The notes: generated from the sequence alone by a model not told the origin. Shown: positions 1 to 9,092, counted from the stretch's first letter. The stretch: DNA of 64,000 nucleotides from Saccharomonospora sp. NB11 (GCF_015910535.1 NZ_JACBJG010000014.1:62001-126000), one strand, 5' to 3'. Numbers and translations: made by a program.

Positions 1-1137
1 GGCATCCTCGTCACGGAGGGGGTCCGGGGGGACGGCGGCGTGCTGCGCAACTCCGAGGGCGAACGGTTCATGTTCCGCTACGTCCCGGACGTCTTCAAGG
101 GACAGTACGCGGAGACCGAGGAAGAAGCCGACCGCTGGTACACCGATCCGGACAACAATCGCCGCACGCCCGACCTGTTGCCGCGCGACGAGGTGGCCCG
201 CGCGATCAACACCGAGGTCAAGGAAGGACGCGGTTCCCCGCACGGCGGGGTGTACCTCGACATCGCGAGCCGGATGTCCGCGGACGAGATCAAGCGCCGA
301 CTGCCGTCGATGTACCACCAGTTCAAGGAACTGGCCGACGTCGACATCACCGCGGAGCCGATGGAGGTCGGACCCACCTGTCACTACGTGATGGGCGGTA
401 TCGAGGTCGACCCGGACACCGCCGCGGCGAGCGTGCCGGGGCTGTTCGCTGCGGGGGAGTGCTCCGGCGGGATGCACGGCTCCAACCGGCTCGGCGGGAA
501 CTCGTTGTCGGACCTGCTCGTGTTCGGACGTCGAGCCGGTCTCGGGGCCGCCGACTACGTCGAGTCGCTCGCCGAGCGCCCCTCCGTGTCCGAAGTAGAC
601 GTCGCGGTCGCCGCGCGGGCCGCGCTCGCCCCGTTCGACCCGCCTCGTGACGGCCAGGAGGCGGAGAACCCGTACACCCTGCAGGCCGAACTACAACAGT
701 GCATGAACGACCTTGTGGGCATCATCCGTACAGCCGACGAGATGGAGAAGGCACTGGAGAAGCTCGACGAGATCCGGGGCCGGTTGCGTGGTGTCACGGT
801 CGAGGGACACCGCCAGTACAACCCCGGCTGGCACCTGGCACTCGATCTGCGCAACATGCTGCTCGCCAGCGAGTGCGTCGCGCGTGCGGCCCTGCGGCGC
901 ACCGAGAGCCGGGGCGGTCACACCCGGGACGACTACCCGCAGATGGACGCGCGGTGGCGCAACACGCTGCTCGTGTGCACGGTTGCCGGGGACGAGACGC
1001 CGGTGCCGCACATCGAAGTGACCACCAAGGAGCAGGAACCGATGCGCACCGACCTGCTCGGTCTGTTCGAGCTGGCCGAACTGGAGAAGTACTACACCGA
1101 CGAGGAACTGGCCGACCATCCGGAAAGGACGGCCTGA
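1..1137 (+). CDS. sdhA: succinate dehydrogenase/fumarate reductase flavoprotein subunit (5' truncated)
   Basis: Only the C-terminal part is present: the reading frame is already open at base 1 and the window cuts off the N-terminal FAD-binding domain. The product would oxidise succinate to fumarate (or the reverse) at a covalent FAD and pass electrons to the iron-sulfur subunit encoded next. Visible family marks are HYVMGGIEVD, the segment GECSGGMHGSNRLGGNSL that closes the FAD/dicarboxylate site, and the helical C-terminal domain ending in a tyrosine- and acid-rich tail. The stop lies one base before the ATG of sdhB, so the two are translationally coupled. The order flavoprotein then iron-sulfur protein, with no anchor gene after them, fits the Sdh1-type operons of actinobacteria, where the membrane anchor comes first. 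That assignment is inference from gene order. Confidence 0.93.
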   Translation, partial: GILVTEGVRGDGGVLRNSEGERFMFRYVPDVFKGQYAETEEEADRWYTDPDNNRRTPDLLPRDEVARAINTEVKEGRGSPHGGVYLDIASRMSADEIKRRLPSMYHQFKELADVDITAEPMEVGPTCHYVMGGIEVDPDTAAASVPGLFAAGECSGGMHGSNRLGGNSLSDLLVFGRRAGLGAADYVESLAERPSVSEVDVAVAARAALAPFDPPRDGQEAENPYTLQAELQQCMNDLVGIIRTADEMEKALEKLDEIRGRLRGVTVEGHRQYNPGWHLALDLRNMLLASECVARAALRRTESRGGHTRDDYPQMDARWRNTLLVCTVAGDETPVPHIEVTTKEQEPMRTDLLGLFELAELEKYYTDEELADHPERTA

Positions 1138-1138
1138 C

Positions 1139-1894
1139 ATGGGATACGACGCGCACCTGCGGATCTGGCGCGGTGACGACGGCGACGGGGAGCTGCGGGA
1201 CTACACCGTCGAGGCGAACGAGGGCGAGGTGGTGCTCGATCTGATCCACCGGTTGCAGGCGACGCAGGCACCGGACCTCGCCGTGCGCTGGAACTGCAAG
1301 GCAGGCAAGTGCGGCTCGTGCTCCGCCGAGGTCAACGGCAGGCCACGGCTGCTGTGCATGACCCGCATGTCGGTGTTCCGGCCCGACGAGGTCATCACCG
1401 TGACTCCGATGCGGACGTTCCCGGTGGTCCGCGACCTCGTCACCGACGTCTCCTACAACTACGAGAAGGCGCGGGAGATCCCGGCGTTCGCGCCACCGCC
1501 GGAGCTCGAACCGGGCGAGTACCGCATGCAGCAGGTCGACGTGCAGCGGTCGCAGGAGTTCCGCAAGTGCATCGAGTGCTTCCTGTGCCAGAACGTCTGC
1601 CACGTCATCCGTGACCACGAGGAGAACAAACCCGCCTTCGCCGGACCGCGGTTCCTGATGCGGATCGCGGAGCTGGACATGCACCCGCTCGACGTGGCCG
1701 ACCGCAAGGACGCCGCACAGGACGAGCACGGTCTCGGCTACTGCAACATCACGAAGTGCTGCACCGAGGTGTGCCCGGAGAACATCCACATCACCGACAA
1801 CGCGCTCATTCCGATGAAGGAGCGCGTCGTGGACCGCCGCTACGACCCCGTGGTGTGGTTGGGCGACAAGCTGTTCCGCCGTCACAAGAGCTGA
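1139..1894 (+). CDS. sdhB: succinate dehydrogenase/fumarate reductase iron-sulfur subunit
   Basis: This 251-residue electron-transfer subunit carries the three clusters that link FAD to the quinone site. The N-terminal plant-ferredoxin-like domain has the [2Fe-2S] cysteines in CKAGKCGSC and a further cysteine about a dozen residues later (RPRLLC). The C-terminal ferredoxin domain has CIECFLCQNVC and CCTEVCP, supplying ligands for the [4Fe-4S] and [3Fe-4S] clusters. Length and cluster order are normal for the family. The ATG follows the sdhA stop by one base. A perfect stem-loop 7 bases after the stop ends the operon. No membrane segment is visible, so a separate anchor protein must lie outside the window, probably upstream of sdhA. 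Confidence 0.94.
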   Translation: MGYDAHLRIWRGDDGDGELRDYTVEANEGEVVLDLIHRLQATQAPDLAVRWNCKAGKCGSCSAEVNGRPRLLCMTRMSVFRPDEVITVTPMRTFPVVRDLVTDVSYNYEKAREIPAFAPPPELEPGEYRMQQVDVQRSQEFRKCIECFLCQNVCHVIRDHEENKPAFAGPRFLMRIAELDMHPLDVADRKDAAQDEHGLGYCNITKCCTEVCPENIHITDNALIPMKERVVDRRYDPVVWLGDKLFRRHKS

Positions 1895-1901
1895 GCGACG
1901 A

Positions 1902-1942
1902 CGAAGGCCGCCGTCCCCGGAATCCGGGGACGGCGGCCTTCG
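1902..1942. terminator. bidirectional intrinsic terminator between sdhB and gluD
   Basis: A perfect 19-bp inverted repeat (1902-1920 with 1924-1942) encloses a 3-base loop AAT. It starts 7 bases after the sdhB stop and ends 21 bases before the gluD stop on the other strand, so it can end both converging operons. There is no long T run, as is common in high-GC actinobacteria. Confidence 0.85.
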
Positions 1943-1963
1943 CGTGCCGGGTCGACGTGCCGG

Positions 1964-2824
1964 TCAGGCCGGCTTGCCGTCGGTGAGGGTGGCCTCCTCG
2001 GTCTCGGCCGTGACGTCCACCGTCAGGGCCTTCTTGCTGCGCCGGTTGCGCGACTCCAGCCACTTCGCCACACCGGTCAGGGCGAGGCACATCAGGATGT
2101 ACATCGCGCCGACCACGATGGTGATCGGGATGAGCGGCCGGTCGAACTCGATGATGCCGCCGAGGTAGCGGGCGTAGCGCAGCAGTTCCTCGTAGGTGAT
2201 GAGGAAGCCGAGCGCCGTGTCCTTCAACAGCACCACGAGCTGGCTGATGATGGCGGGCAGCATCGCGCGCAGAGCCTGCGGCAGCAGCACCATGCGCATC
2301 ACCTGCGTCTTGCGCAGACCGATGGCGTACGCGGCCTCGCTCTGGCCCCGGGGCAGCGACAGGATGCCCGCGCGGAACACCTCGGCGAGCACCGAGCCGT
2401 TGTACAGCGTCAGGCCCAGCACCACGGAGTAGAACGGCGCGCCCAGCGCGAGCCCGTAGTGGAAGAAGAAGATCATCACCACGAGGGGCACGGCGCGGAA
2501 GAACTCCACCACGAGGGTGGCGGGCACCCGCAGCACGGCGTGGTCGGACAACCGTGCCGCCGCGAAGATCGCACCGAACGCCAACGCGAGCACCGCCGAG
2601 ACGGCGAACGCCCGCAGCGTGTTGAGCAGCGCGTCGAGCAGCTCCAACTGGATCCGCTCGTAGAGGATCCACTCCCAGATGCCGGCCTCGAACTGGCCGG
2701 CTTCGGCGAACTTGTAGACGACGTACCCGATCAGCCCCAGGACGGCGGCCACGCCGAGGACCGCGTACCCCCGGTGCCGGACCCGTGCCTTCGGTCCCGG
2801 GATGTCGAACAGCACCGCGCTCAT
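1964..2824 (-). CDS. gluD: glutamate/aspartate ABC transporter permease, GluD type
   Basis: This 286-residue inner-membrane permease belongs to the polar amino acid (HAAT) family. It has several hydrophobic segments and the ABC-interaction (EAA) loop in the segment GQSEAAYAIGLRKTQVMRMV. The chosen ATG overlaps the gluC stop (ATGA, 2821-2824); an upstream in-frame start would lie inside gluC. The C-terminal tail is short and charged (RNRRSKKA, then an acidic stretch). It is the last gene of a four-gene operon with the ATPase, the binding lipoprotein and the first permease. That is the gluABCD order known from Corynebacterium, where the system imports glutamate. Substrate is inferred from family and order, since permease sequence alone does not settle it. 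Confidence 0.88.
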   Translation of the reverse strand: MSAVLFDIPGPKARVRHRGYAVLGVAAVLGLIGYVVYKFAEAGQFEAGIWEWILYERIQLELLDALLNTLRAFAVSAVLALAFGAIFAAARLSDHAVLRVPATLVVEFFRAVPLVVMIFFFHYGLALGAPFYSVVLGLTLYNGSVLAEVFRAGILSLPRGQSEAAYAIGLRKTQVMRMVLLPQALRAMLPAIISQLVVLLKDTALGFLITYEELLRYARYLGGIIEFDRPLIPITIVVGAMYILMCLALTGVAKWLESRNRRSKKALTVDVTAETEEATLTDGKPA

Positions 2825-3468
2825 CGGGCCACGCTCCAGCGCTTCTCGAGGCTGCGTTGCAGCAGGGTCAGAGGAGTGATCAGGATGACGAAGCCCAGCG
2901 CAACCCACAGCAGGCCGGTCAGCACGCTGTACCCGCGCTCCGACAGGTAGTTCTGGATCGCTCCCGCCTCGACGACCGAGAAGCCGGCCGCGATGGTGGT
3001 GTTCTTCAGCAGCGCGATCATGGTGCTGACCATCGGAGGCACCACGGACCGCGTGGCCTGCGGCAGGATGATCTGGTTCAGCGTCTGCCCGAACGTCAGA
3101 CCGATCGCGCGTGCGGCTTCCGCCTGGCCGACGGGCACCGTGTTGATGCCGGAGCGCACGACCTCACAGACGAACGCCGACGTGTACACGGTCAACGCCA
3201 CGACGGCGGCCCAGAAGTACGACAGGTCGACGATGTCGAGCAGCGGATAGGCGAAGACGAAGAAAAAGAAGAGCAGAGTCAGCGGGGTGTTGCGGAACAG
3301 CGTCACGTACGCCGCGCCCGCGGCGCGCAGGATCGGGACCGGGCTCACCCGCAACATCGCCAGGATCGTCCCCAGCACCAACGAGCCGATCGCCGACAAG
3401 ACGAACAGTTTGATGGTGTTGAGAAAACCCGGCCCGTACAGGTCGAGGTTGTCCAGCAGTACGTCCAT
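2821..3468 (-). CDS. gluC: glutamate/aspartate ABC transporter permease, GluC type
   Basis: This 215-residue permease has about five membrane spans and the HAAT-family EAA loop in GQAEAARAIGLTFGQTLNQI. It would pair with GluD to form the heterodimeric translocation channel that the GluA ATPase drives. A hydrophobic run rich in phenylalanine (LLFFFFVFAYPLL) forms one span. The start ATG lies 103 bases downstream of the gluB stop, with GGGAAAC before it as a weak ribosome site. The 3' end overlaps gluD by four bases, which implies coupled translation and a 1:1 ratio of the two permeases. Confidence 0.88.
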   Translation of the reverse strand: MDVLLDNLDLYGPGFLNTIKLFVLSAIGSLVLGTILAMLRVSPVPILRAAGAAYVTLFRNTPLTLLFFFFVFAYPLLDIVDLSYFWAAVVALTVYTSAFVCEVVRSGINTVPVGQAEAARAIGLTFGQTLNQIILPQATRSVVPPMVSTMIALLKNTTIAAGFSVVEAGAIQNYLSERGYSVLTGLLWVALGFVILITPLTLLQRSLEKRWSVAR

Positions 3469-3571
3469 GTTTCCCTCGAAGGTGCGGGGACAGATGGGGC
3501 GGCTGCCGACATGCGCGGCCCCCGGCGGTCACGCCCGCGCGGGCGGTCACCACCGAGGGCCGGCGTCGGCG

Positions 3572-4486
3572 TCAGTAGCGGTCGACCTCGGGCATGTCGG
3601 CCTTGTTGCCCGACTTGCCGAGCGTGGCGTCGTAGATCTCCTGCCACGTGCCGTCTTCCATGGCCTCTTCCAGGATGTCGTTGACCTTGTCCCGGAGAGC
3701 GTCGTCCTCCTTGGGCAGACCGATGCCGTAGGGCTCCTCGGTGAAGGACTCGCCGACGACCTTCAGCTCGTCGGGCTGCTGGGCGGCGTAGCCGAGCAGG
3801 ATCGCGTCGTCCGTGGTGACGACGTCGACCTTGCCGTTGAGCAGCTCGTTGACGCACTGCGAGTAGTTCTGCAGCTCGACGATCTCGCCGCCGGGCTCGT
3901 GCAGGCCCTCGTCACGCACGTTCTGGATCGGCGTGGACCCGCTCACGGAGCAGACCTTCTTGCCCTTCAGGTCGTCCTTGCTGTTGATGTCGTTGTTGTC
4001 CTTGGCCACCAGCAGGCCCTGACCGGCGACGAAGTACGGACCCGCGAAGCTGATCTGCTGCTTGCGCTTGTCGTTGATCGTGTACGTGCCGACGTAGTAG
4101 TCGACGTCGCCGTTCACGATGGCCTGCTCCCGACCCGCGGAGGGAACGGCCTTGTACTCGATGGTCTTGGGGTCGAAGCCGAGCTTCGCGGAGACGAGCC
4201 GGGCGATCTCGATGTCGAACCCGTTGTACTCACCCGTGGTCGGGTCCTTGTAACCGAGGTTCGGCTGGTCCTCCTTGACGCCGATGACGACGTGACCGGC
4301 CTTCTTCATACGGTCGAAGGTCGGGGAGTCCTCGATGGTGACGTCCTGCGCCACCTCGTAGGTCAGGGCCGCGGCGTTGCCGTCGCCGTTGCCGCCTTCG
4401 GAGTCGGACGGCGACCCTTCCTTGCCACATGCGGTGAGGGCGAGGCTCGCGGCCAGCAGTCCCACCGTCAGGGTGCGAATCTTCAT
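3572..4486 (-). CDS. gluB: glutamate-binding lipoprotein of the ABC transporter
   Basis: This 304-residue extracellular solute-binding protein (SBP family 3) captures the amino acid and delivers it to GluCD. The ATG at 4486 is preferred over an upstream in-frame start because AGGAG lies 6 bases before it and it gives a clean lipoprotein signal: MKIRT, a hydrophobic core, and the lipobox LTAC, so the mature protein is anchored through a diacylglyceryl cysteine. A Gly/Ser/Asp-rich linker follows. The binding fold then shows family-3 marks such as NGFDIEIARLV and EQAIVNGDVDYYVGTYTI. Its N-terminal lipidation depends on Lgt and LspA; an lspA gene lies in this window at 55.4 kb. Confidence 0.92.
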   Translation of the reverse strand: MKIRTLTVGLLAASLALTACGKEGSPSDSEGGNGDGNAAALTYEVAQDVTIEDSPTFDRMKKAGHVVIGVKEDQPNLGYKDPTTGEYNGFDIEIARLVSAKLGFDPKTIEYKAVPSAGREQAIVNGDVDYYVGTYTINDKRKQQISFAGPYFVAGQGLLVAKDNNDINSKDDLKGKKVCSVSGSTPIQNVRDEGLHEPGGEIVELQNYSQCVNELLNGKVDVVTTDDAILLGYAAQQPDELKVVGESFTEEPYGIGLPKEDDALRDKVNDILEEAMEDGTWQEIYDATLGKSGNKADMPEVDRY

Positions 4487-4537
4487 GGCACCTCTCCTGT
4501 TTCGGGGTTGAGGCGGCCCACGCCGCCACGACATGTG

Positions 4538-5293
4538 TCAGTGAGTAAGGATCTTGCCGAGGAAGTCCCTCGCGCGCTCCGACTGCGGCGCGGTGAAGAA
4601 CGCATCGGGCGTGGAGTCCTCGACGATCTCGCCGTCGGCCATGAACACCACCCGGTGGGCGGCACGGCGGGCGAAGCCCATCTCGTGGGTGACCACCAGC
4701 ATCGTCATGCCCTCGTCGGCGAGCTCCGTCATGGTGTCGAGCACTTCCTGCACCATCTCGGGGTCCAGGGCGGAGGTCGGCTCGTCGAACAGCATCACCT
4801 TGGGGCGCATGGCGAGCGCCCGCGCGATGGCGGCACGCTGCTGCTGCCCACCGGAGAGCTGGGCGGGGTACTTCTGAGCCTGGTTGGCGATTCCGACCCG
4901 GTCGAGCAGTTCCATGGCCGTCTTGCGGGCTTCCTCGGGATTCTGCTTGCGCACCTTGATCGGGCCAAGCGTCACGTTGTCCACGATCGTCTTGTGCGCG
5001 AACAGATTGAACTGTTGGAAGACCATCCCGACGTCGGCACGGAGAGCGGCGAGCGCCTTGCCCTCGGCGGGCAGCGGCTTGCCGTCGATGCTGATCTCAC
5101 CGGAGTCGATGGGTTCGAGCCGGTTGATGGCACGGCAGAGCGTCGACTTGCCGGAACCCGACGGCCCCAGGACCACGACCACCTGGCCCTTGGGCACTTC
5201 GAGGTCGATGTCCTTGAGCACGTGCAGGTCGCCGAAGTGCTTGTTCACCGCCGCCGCCTTGATCATCGGCGGTGTTGGCGTCGCGGTGCTCAT
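4538..5293 (-). CDS. gluA: glutamate ABC transporter ATP-binding protein
   Basis: This 251-residue cytoplasmic ATPase powers the transporter. It has Walker A GPSGSGKST, the Q-loop in VFQQFNLF, the ABC signature LSGGQQQR, Walker B VMLFDEPTSALD and the H-loop histidine in VTHEMGF, all intact. The ATG at 5293 is chosen because GGAGG sits 5-9 bases upstream; a longer in-frame start seven codons earlier would have no ribosome site, and a later MIKAAAV start is also possible. It is the first gene of the operon. The 227-base divergent region shared with miaB holds its promoter. GluB starts 51 bases downstream. Confidence 0.92.
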   Translation of the reverse strand: MSTATPTPPMIKAAAVNKHFGDLHVLKDIDLEVPKGQVVVVLGPSGSGKSTLCRAINRLEPIDSGEISIDGKPLPAEGKALAALRADVGMVFQQFNLFAHKTIVDNVTLGPIKVRKQNPEEARKTAMELLDRVGIANQAQKYPAQLSGGQQQRAAIARALAMRPKVMLFDEPTSALDPEMVQEVLDTMTELADEGMTMLVVTHEMGFARRAAHRVVFMADGEIVEDSTPDAFFTAPQSERARDFLGKILTH

Positions 5294-5328
5294 CTGGCCT
5301 CCATAACACGGCAAGCCGCGGGTCGCGG

Positions 5329-5374
5329 GTTGTCACTAACAACATCCGGATCTAACACCTTTGGGGCAATCCGG
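5329..5374 (-). promoter_or_regulatory. putative glu operon promoter/operator region
   Basis: Reading toward gluA, a -10-like TTAGAT lies at 5355-5350 with no convincing -35 box. Just downstream is an inverted repeat with 5-base arms GTTGT/ACAAC (5329-5343), which would sit at the expected transcription start. Flanking the -10 are two ATCCGG copies, one of them inside the palindrome ATCCGGAT (5344-5351), the other at 5369-5374. Together these look like an operator, but no regulator can be named. Confidence 0.35.
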
Positions 5375-5507
5375 CATGCTTCCTCAATCAAAAAGCAACC
5401 TTAAGTGTTCAATCTGGTCGTCCCGGGTGGGGGACGCCAAAGCATTCCCGGAACTCTAACGGCGGTGTGCGGGTCGGACGCCGTGAGGTGGCGGAACAGC
5501 GTTGACC

Positions 5508-5513
5508 TACCCT
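5508..5513 (+). promoter_or_regulatory. -10 box of a leaderless miaB promoter
   Basis: TACCCT is followed by 7 bases and then the miaB GTG. There is no ribosome site before that GTG, so the message probably begins at the start codon. Confidence 0.5.
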
Positions 5514-5520
5514 GACAGAC

Positions 5521-7008
5521 GTGACCCGCACCTACGCGATCCGCACCTTCGGGTGCCAGATGAACGTGCACGACTCGGAGCGTCTCGCCGGGCAACTGGA
5601 GGACGCCGGTTACACGCATGCCACCGACGGTGAAGACCCCGACGTGGTCGTGCTGAACACCTGCGCGGTGCGCGAGAACGCGGACAACAAGCTCTACGGT
5701 CACCTCGGTCATCTCCGCGCGGCCAAGACGGCCAAGCCGGACATGCAGATCGCCGTCGGCGGCTGCCTCGCCCAGAAGGACCGGGGCGAGATCGTGCAGC
5801 GGGCCCCGTGGGTGGACGTCGTGTTCGGCACCCACAACATCTCGTCGCTGCCGGTGCTGCTGGAGCGAGCCCGGCACAACGCCGAGGCTCAGGTCGAAAT
5901 CCTCGAAGCCCTGGAGACGTTCCCCTCGACGCTGCCTGCGCGGCGGGAGTCCGCCTACTCGGGGTGGGTGTCGATCTCCGTCGGCTGCAACAACACGTGC
6001 ACGTTCTGCATCGTGCCGTCGTTGCGCGGCAAGGAGCGCGACCGTCGGCCCGGCGAGATCCTCGCCGAGGTGGAGGCGCTCGTGGCGGAGGGCGTGCTGG
6101 AGGTGACCCTGCTCGGGCAGAACGTCAACTCCTACGGCGTCGAGTTCGGCGACCGCTACGCGTTCGGCAAGCTGCTGCGCGCCTGTGGTTCCGTGGCCGG
6201 TCTGGAGCGCGTGCGGTTCACGTCGCCGCACCCGGCGGCCTTCACCGACGACGTGATCGACGCGATGGCCGAGACGCCCAACGTCTGCCACCAGTTGCAC
6301 ATGCCGTTGCAGTCCGGTTCCGACCGGGTGCTCAAGGCGATGCGGCGGTCGTACCGCTCCACGCGGTTCCTGTCGATCCTCGACCGGGTGCGCGAGGCGA
6401 TGCCGGACGCGGCGATCACCACCGACATCATCGTCGGCTTTCCCGGGGAGACCGAGGAGGACTTCGAGCAGACGCTCGAGGTGGTGCGGCAGGCCCGCTT
6501 CTCCAGCGCCTTCACCTTCCAGTACTCGCCGCGCCCCGGCACCCCGGCGGCCGAGATGGCCGACCAGGTGCCGAAGGAGGTCGTGCAGGAGCGCTACGAC
6601 CGACTGGTCGAACTGCAGAACGACATCGCGTGGCAGGAGAACAAGAAGCTCGTCGGCAGGACCGTCGAACTGCTCGTGGCGACGGGGGAGGGCCGCAAGG
6701 ACGCCGAGACGAACCGGATGAGCGGACGGGCCCGCGACGGCAGGCTCGTGCACTTCTCCCCGGTCGGCGCGGCCGTCGATCGGGAGATCCGGCCCGGCGA
6801 CATCGTCGAGACGACGATCACCTACGCGGCGCCGCATCACCTGGTGGCCGACGGCGACGTGCTCTCGCACCGCCGGACGAAGGCCGGTGACAACGTGGAG
6901 GCCGGTCGACGGCCGAAGACGAAGGGCGTGAGCCTCGGTCTGCCGTCCTTCGGGGCCGCCTCGGTCCCGGCGGCCTCGCCCGCCGACGTAGGAGGGTGCT
7001 CGCTGTGA
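5521..7008 (+). CDS. miaB: tRNA-2-methylthio-N6-dimethylallyladenosine synthase
   Basis: This 495-residue radical-SAM methylthiotransferase adds the 2-methylthio group to i6A37 in tRNAs reading UNN codons. It acts after MiaA, which is encoded 2.8 kb downstream. The N-terminal UPF0004 domain has the three cluster cysteines C12, C48 and C82. The radical-SAM motif CxxxCxxC is C156, C160, C163 in the segment [15 protein letters not shown] domain lies near residues 370-450, around [18 protein letters not shown]-terminal extension of about 40 residues after the TRAM domain is low in complexity and probably disordered. The GTG start is supported by the leaderless promoter just before it. The stop overlaps the next gene by GTGA. 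Confidence 0.95.
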   Translation: MTRTYAIRTFGCQMNVHDSERLAGQLEDAGYTHATDGEDPDVVVLNTCAVRENADNKLYGHLGHLRAAKTAKPDMQIAVGGCLAQKDRGEIVQRAPWVDVVFGTHNISSLPVLLERARHNAEAQVEILEALETFPSTLPARRESAYSGWVSISVGCNNTCTFCIVPSLRGKERDRRPGEILAEVEALVAEGVLEVTLLGQNVNSYGVEFGDRYAFGKLLRACGSVAGLERVRFTSPHPAAFTDDVIDAMAETPNVCHQLHMPLQSGSDRVLKAMRRSYRSTRFLSILDRVREAMPDAAITTDIIVGFPGETEEDFEQTLEVVRQARFSSAFTFQYSPRPGTPAAEMADQVPKEVVQERYDRLVELQNDIAWQENKKLVGRTVELLVATGEGRKDAETNRMSGRARDGRLVHFSPVGAAVDREIRPGDIVETTITYAAPHHLVADGDVLSHRRTKAGDNVEAGRRPKTKGVSLGLPSFGAASVPAASPADVGGCSL

Positions 7009-7490
7009 GCGATGATTCGGGAGCCAGGCCTCCGGAGCAGATCGACGCCCGCACCGCCGCCGACGTGGAGGAGACGCTCGGCCGCGCGACGCGCACGGTG
7101 GAGTTCGGCCGTCGCGGATTCACGATCGCGGTGTTCGTGTTCGTGTTGTTGATCGGGTTCGTGCTGCCCTGGGTCGACGGTCTCCCCGGATGGCAGGCGT
7201 TGATCGGTGAGGCGGGAGCGATTCCGCAGTTGTTCGCCGCGACGTCCGCCGGGTTCGGGGTGTTCGCGTCGGCACTTGCGCTCGCGACCCGGCGGTGGTG
7301 GCTGACGTGGGTGTGCGCGACCGGCGGCTGGTTCGCCTCGGTCGACGGCATCCTGGCTGTCTGGTCCCAACAGTCGTCGGGCATCAGCGGCGTGTCCGGA
7401 GGTGGGCCCGGGATCGGAATGGTCTTCGCGGCCGTCGCGATGATCGTGCTCGCGTTCCAGTGGATGCGCGTCGCCTGGTCGCGACACTGA
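7005..7490 (+). CDS. conserved actinobacterial membrane protein next to miaB
   Basis: This is a 161-residue protein of unknown function. After a soluble N-terminal 35 residues it has about four hydrophobic segments: around [17 protein letters not shown], a second around [15 protein letters not shown], a third around [15 protein letters not shown] and a last near the C-terminus. The GTG at 7005 overlaps the miaB stop (GTGA) and has GGAGG 9 bases upstream. A GTG three codons earlier would overlap that ribosome site, so it is rejected. The position matches the transmembrane gene that follows miaB in mycobacteria (Rv2732c neighbourhood), which supports a conserved but uncharacterised role. A strong terminator follows. 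Confidence 0.8.
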   Translation: MSDDSGARPPEQIDARTAADVEETLGRATRTVEFGRRGFTIAVFVFVLLIGFVLPWVDGLPGWQALIGEAGAIPQLFAATSAGFGVFASALALATRRWWLTWVCATGGWFASVDGILAVWSQQSSGISGVSGGGPGIGMVFAAVAMIVLAFQWMRVAWSRH

Positions 7491-7512
7491 CACCACGAGA
7501 TCCGATACGACA

Positions 7513-7551
7513 ACGAAGGGGTGGGCAGCCGCAAGTTCCCCACCCCTTCGT
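7513..7551. terminator. bidirectional terminator after the miaB operon
   Basis: A perfect 13-bp stem (7513-7525 with 7539-7551) has a 13-base loop. It lies between the stops of two converging genes and can serve both. Confidence 0.75.
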
Positions 7552-7557
7552 CGTGCG

Positions 7558-8919
7558 TCAGCGGTTGGCGACCGCTTCCTCGGCCGTGCGCAGCCACTCA
7601 CGCCACTGCGCGGCCTGGGCCTCGGCCTGCTTCGCGCGCTTCTCGTCGCCCGCGGCCCTCGCCTTCTCGGCCTGGGCCTCGAACTGTTCGACGCGCTCGC
7701 GGAACTGCGCGGCCCGCGCCTCGGCCTCGGGGTCGGTGCGACGCCAGCGCGCGTCCTCGGCGGCGCGAATCCGGTCGGCGACCGCCTTCAACCGGCCGTC
7801 GAGTTCGCGGATGCGGTCGCGCGGCACCTTGCCGATCTCGTCCCAGGTCTCCTGGATGCGGCGGAACTGCGCCTTCGCGGCGTCCAGATTGACCGACGGG
7901 TCGATCTTCTCGCCCTCGACGAGCAGCTCCTCCTTGCGCGCCGCGTTCTGTGCGAACTCGGCGTCCCGCTCCGAGAACGCCGCCGCCCGGCGGGAGAAGA
8001 AGGCGTCCTGCGCGGCGCGGAACCGCTGCCACAAGGCGTCGTCGGCGTCCTTCGGCGCCCGTCCCGCAGCCTTCCACTCGGCCATGAGTTCCTTGTAGCG
8101 GCTCGCGGTCGGTCCCCAGTCGGTGGAGTCGGACAGCGCCTCGGCCTGCTCGATCAACTCCTCCTTGCGGCGCTTGGCCGCGGCACGCTGCTTGTCCAGT
8201 TCGGCGAAGTGGGAGCCCCGTCGGCGGCTGAACGCCTCGCGCGCCTTCGAGAACCGCTTCCACAGCTCGTCGTCGGTCTTGCGGTCGACGCCCTTGATCG
8301 TCTTCCACTCTTCGAGGATGGCCTTGAGGCGGTCGCCCGCGGCCTTCCACTGCGTCGACGAGGCGGCGATCTCCTCGGCCTCCTCCGCGAGCGCCTGCTT
8401 GCGGGCGACGGCCTCGGCCCTGGCACGTTCGCGTTCCTGCTTGCTGTGTTCGAGGGCCTTCTCCGCGTGGGTCACGACCTGGTCGAGGCGGACGCGCAGG
8501 GCGTCGAGGTCGCCGACCACAGCGGCCTCGGCCAGGCTGTCGCGCAGGTGCGTAGCGCTGGACAGGGCCTGCTTGGGGTCACCCGCGCCCGAGGCCAGTC
8601 GGGACTCCAGCAGCTCCACCTCGGTCCGGAGGTCGTCGAACTTCCGGGCGTAGTGCGTCAGTCCCTCGTCGGGCGAGCCGGCCTGCCACACGCCCACGGC
8701 ACGTTCACCGTCGGCCGTGCGCACGTAGACGGTGCCGTCGTCGGCGACGCGACCCCACCGCGACGGGTGTGTCTCGGCGACCGGCACAGCGGGTGCCTGC
8801 GCGCCCCCGGCGGGATGGGGCACCTTGTGTGGTGCGGGGACGTCCGCCGGTGCGGCGGTACCGGGAACGTCGGCAACTCCGCTGACGTCACTGCCGCGGT
8901 GGGTGTTCTGCTCGGCCAT
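7558..8919 (-). CDS. DUF349 coiled-coil protein
   Basis: This 453-residue protein is dominated by repeated DUF349 units of about 65-70 residues, recognisable by recurring patterns such as LWKRFSKAREAFSRRRGSHF and LWQRFRAAQDAFFSRRAAAF. It is highly charged and predicted to be long helical coiled coil. The first 50 residues are proline/alanine-rich and probably disordered, followed by a small domain around WGRVADDGTVYVRTADG. GGAG precedes the ATG. Function is not established from sequence. DUF349 proteins are widespread in actinobacteria and this one corresponds in position to the Rv2731-type gene. A GC-rich hairpin lies in its presumed leader (8961-8980). Confidence 0.85.
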   Translation of the reverse strand: MAEQNTHRGSDVSGVADVPGTAAPADVPAPHKVPHPAGGAQAPAVPVAETHPSRWGRVADDGTVYVRTADGERAVGVWQAGSPDEGLTHYARKFDDLRTEVELLESRLASGAGDPKQALSSATHLRDSLAEAAVVGDLDALRVRLDQVVTHAEKALEHSKQERERARAEAVARKQALAEEAEEIAASSTQWKAAGDRLKAILEEWKTIKGVDRKTDDELWKRFSKAREAFSRRRGSHFAELDKQRAAAKRRKEELIEQAEALSDSTDWGPTASRYKELMAEWKAAGRAPKDADDALWQRFRAAQDAFFSRRAAAFSERDAEFAQNAARKEELLVEGEKIDPSVNLDAAKAQFRRIQETWDEIGKVPRDRIRELDGRLKAVADRIRAAEDARWRRTDPEAEARAAQFRERVEQFEAQAEKARAAGDEKRAKQAEAQAAQWREWLRTAEEAVANR

Positions 8920-8960
8920 GGCCGGCTCCTTCTCGCTGTCCGGCCCGCGTGCGTGCGGGC

Positions 8961-8980
8961 GCCCCGCGGTGTTGCGGGGC
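8961..8980 (-). other. hairpin in the presumed 5' leader of the DUF349 gene
   Basis: A perfect 7-bp stem GCCCCGC/GCGGGGC has a 6-base loop, 42 bases upstream of the DUF349 ATG. It could be an mRNA leader structure, or a terminator for upstream read-through. The sequence does not decide. Confidence 0.35.
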
Positions 8981-9078
8981 CGGGTGGTGCGTGTACGGGT
9001 CTGTAGGCCGCATTCAAACAGGTAACACCGCTGATGGGTACTCCATGCCTCGATAGGTACCTCTCGTGGCGCTGCCGG

Positions 9079-9084
9079 TAACCT
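9079..9084 (+). promoter_or_regulatory. -10 box before the extradiol-dioxygenase-like gene
   Basis: TAACCT ends 8 bases before the GTG at 9093, a leaderless layout. The same hexamer precedes dapF and murE. Confidence 0.45.
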
Positions 9085-9092
9085 CGTGATGC

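Noticed and set aside
3287-5404. Open frame of about 700 codons antisense to gluC, gluB and gluA
   Set aside because: Shadow of three clear transporter genes.
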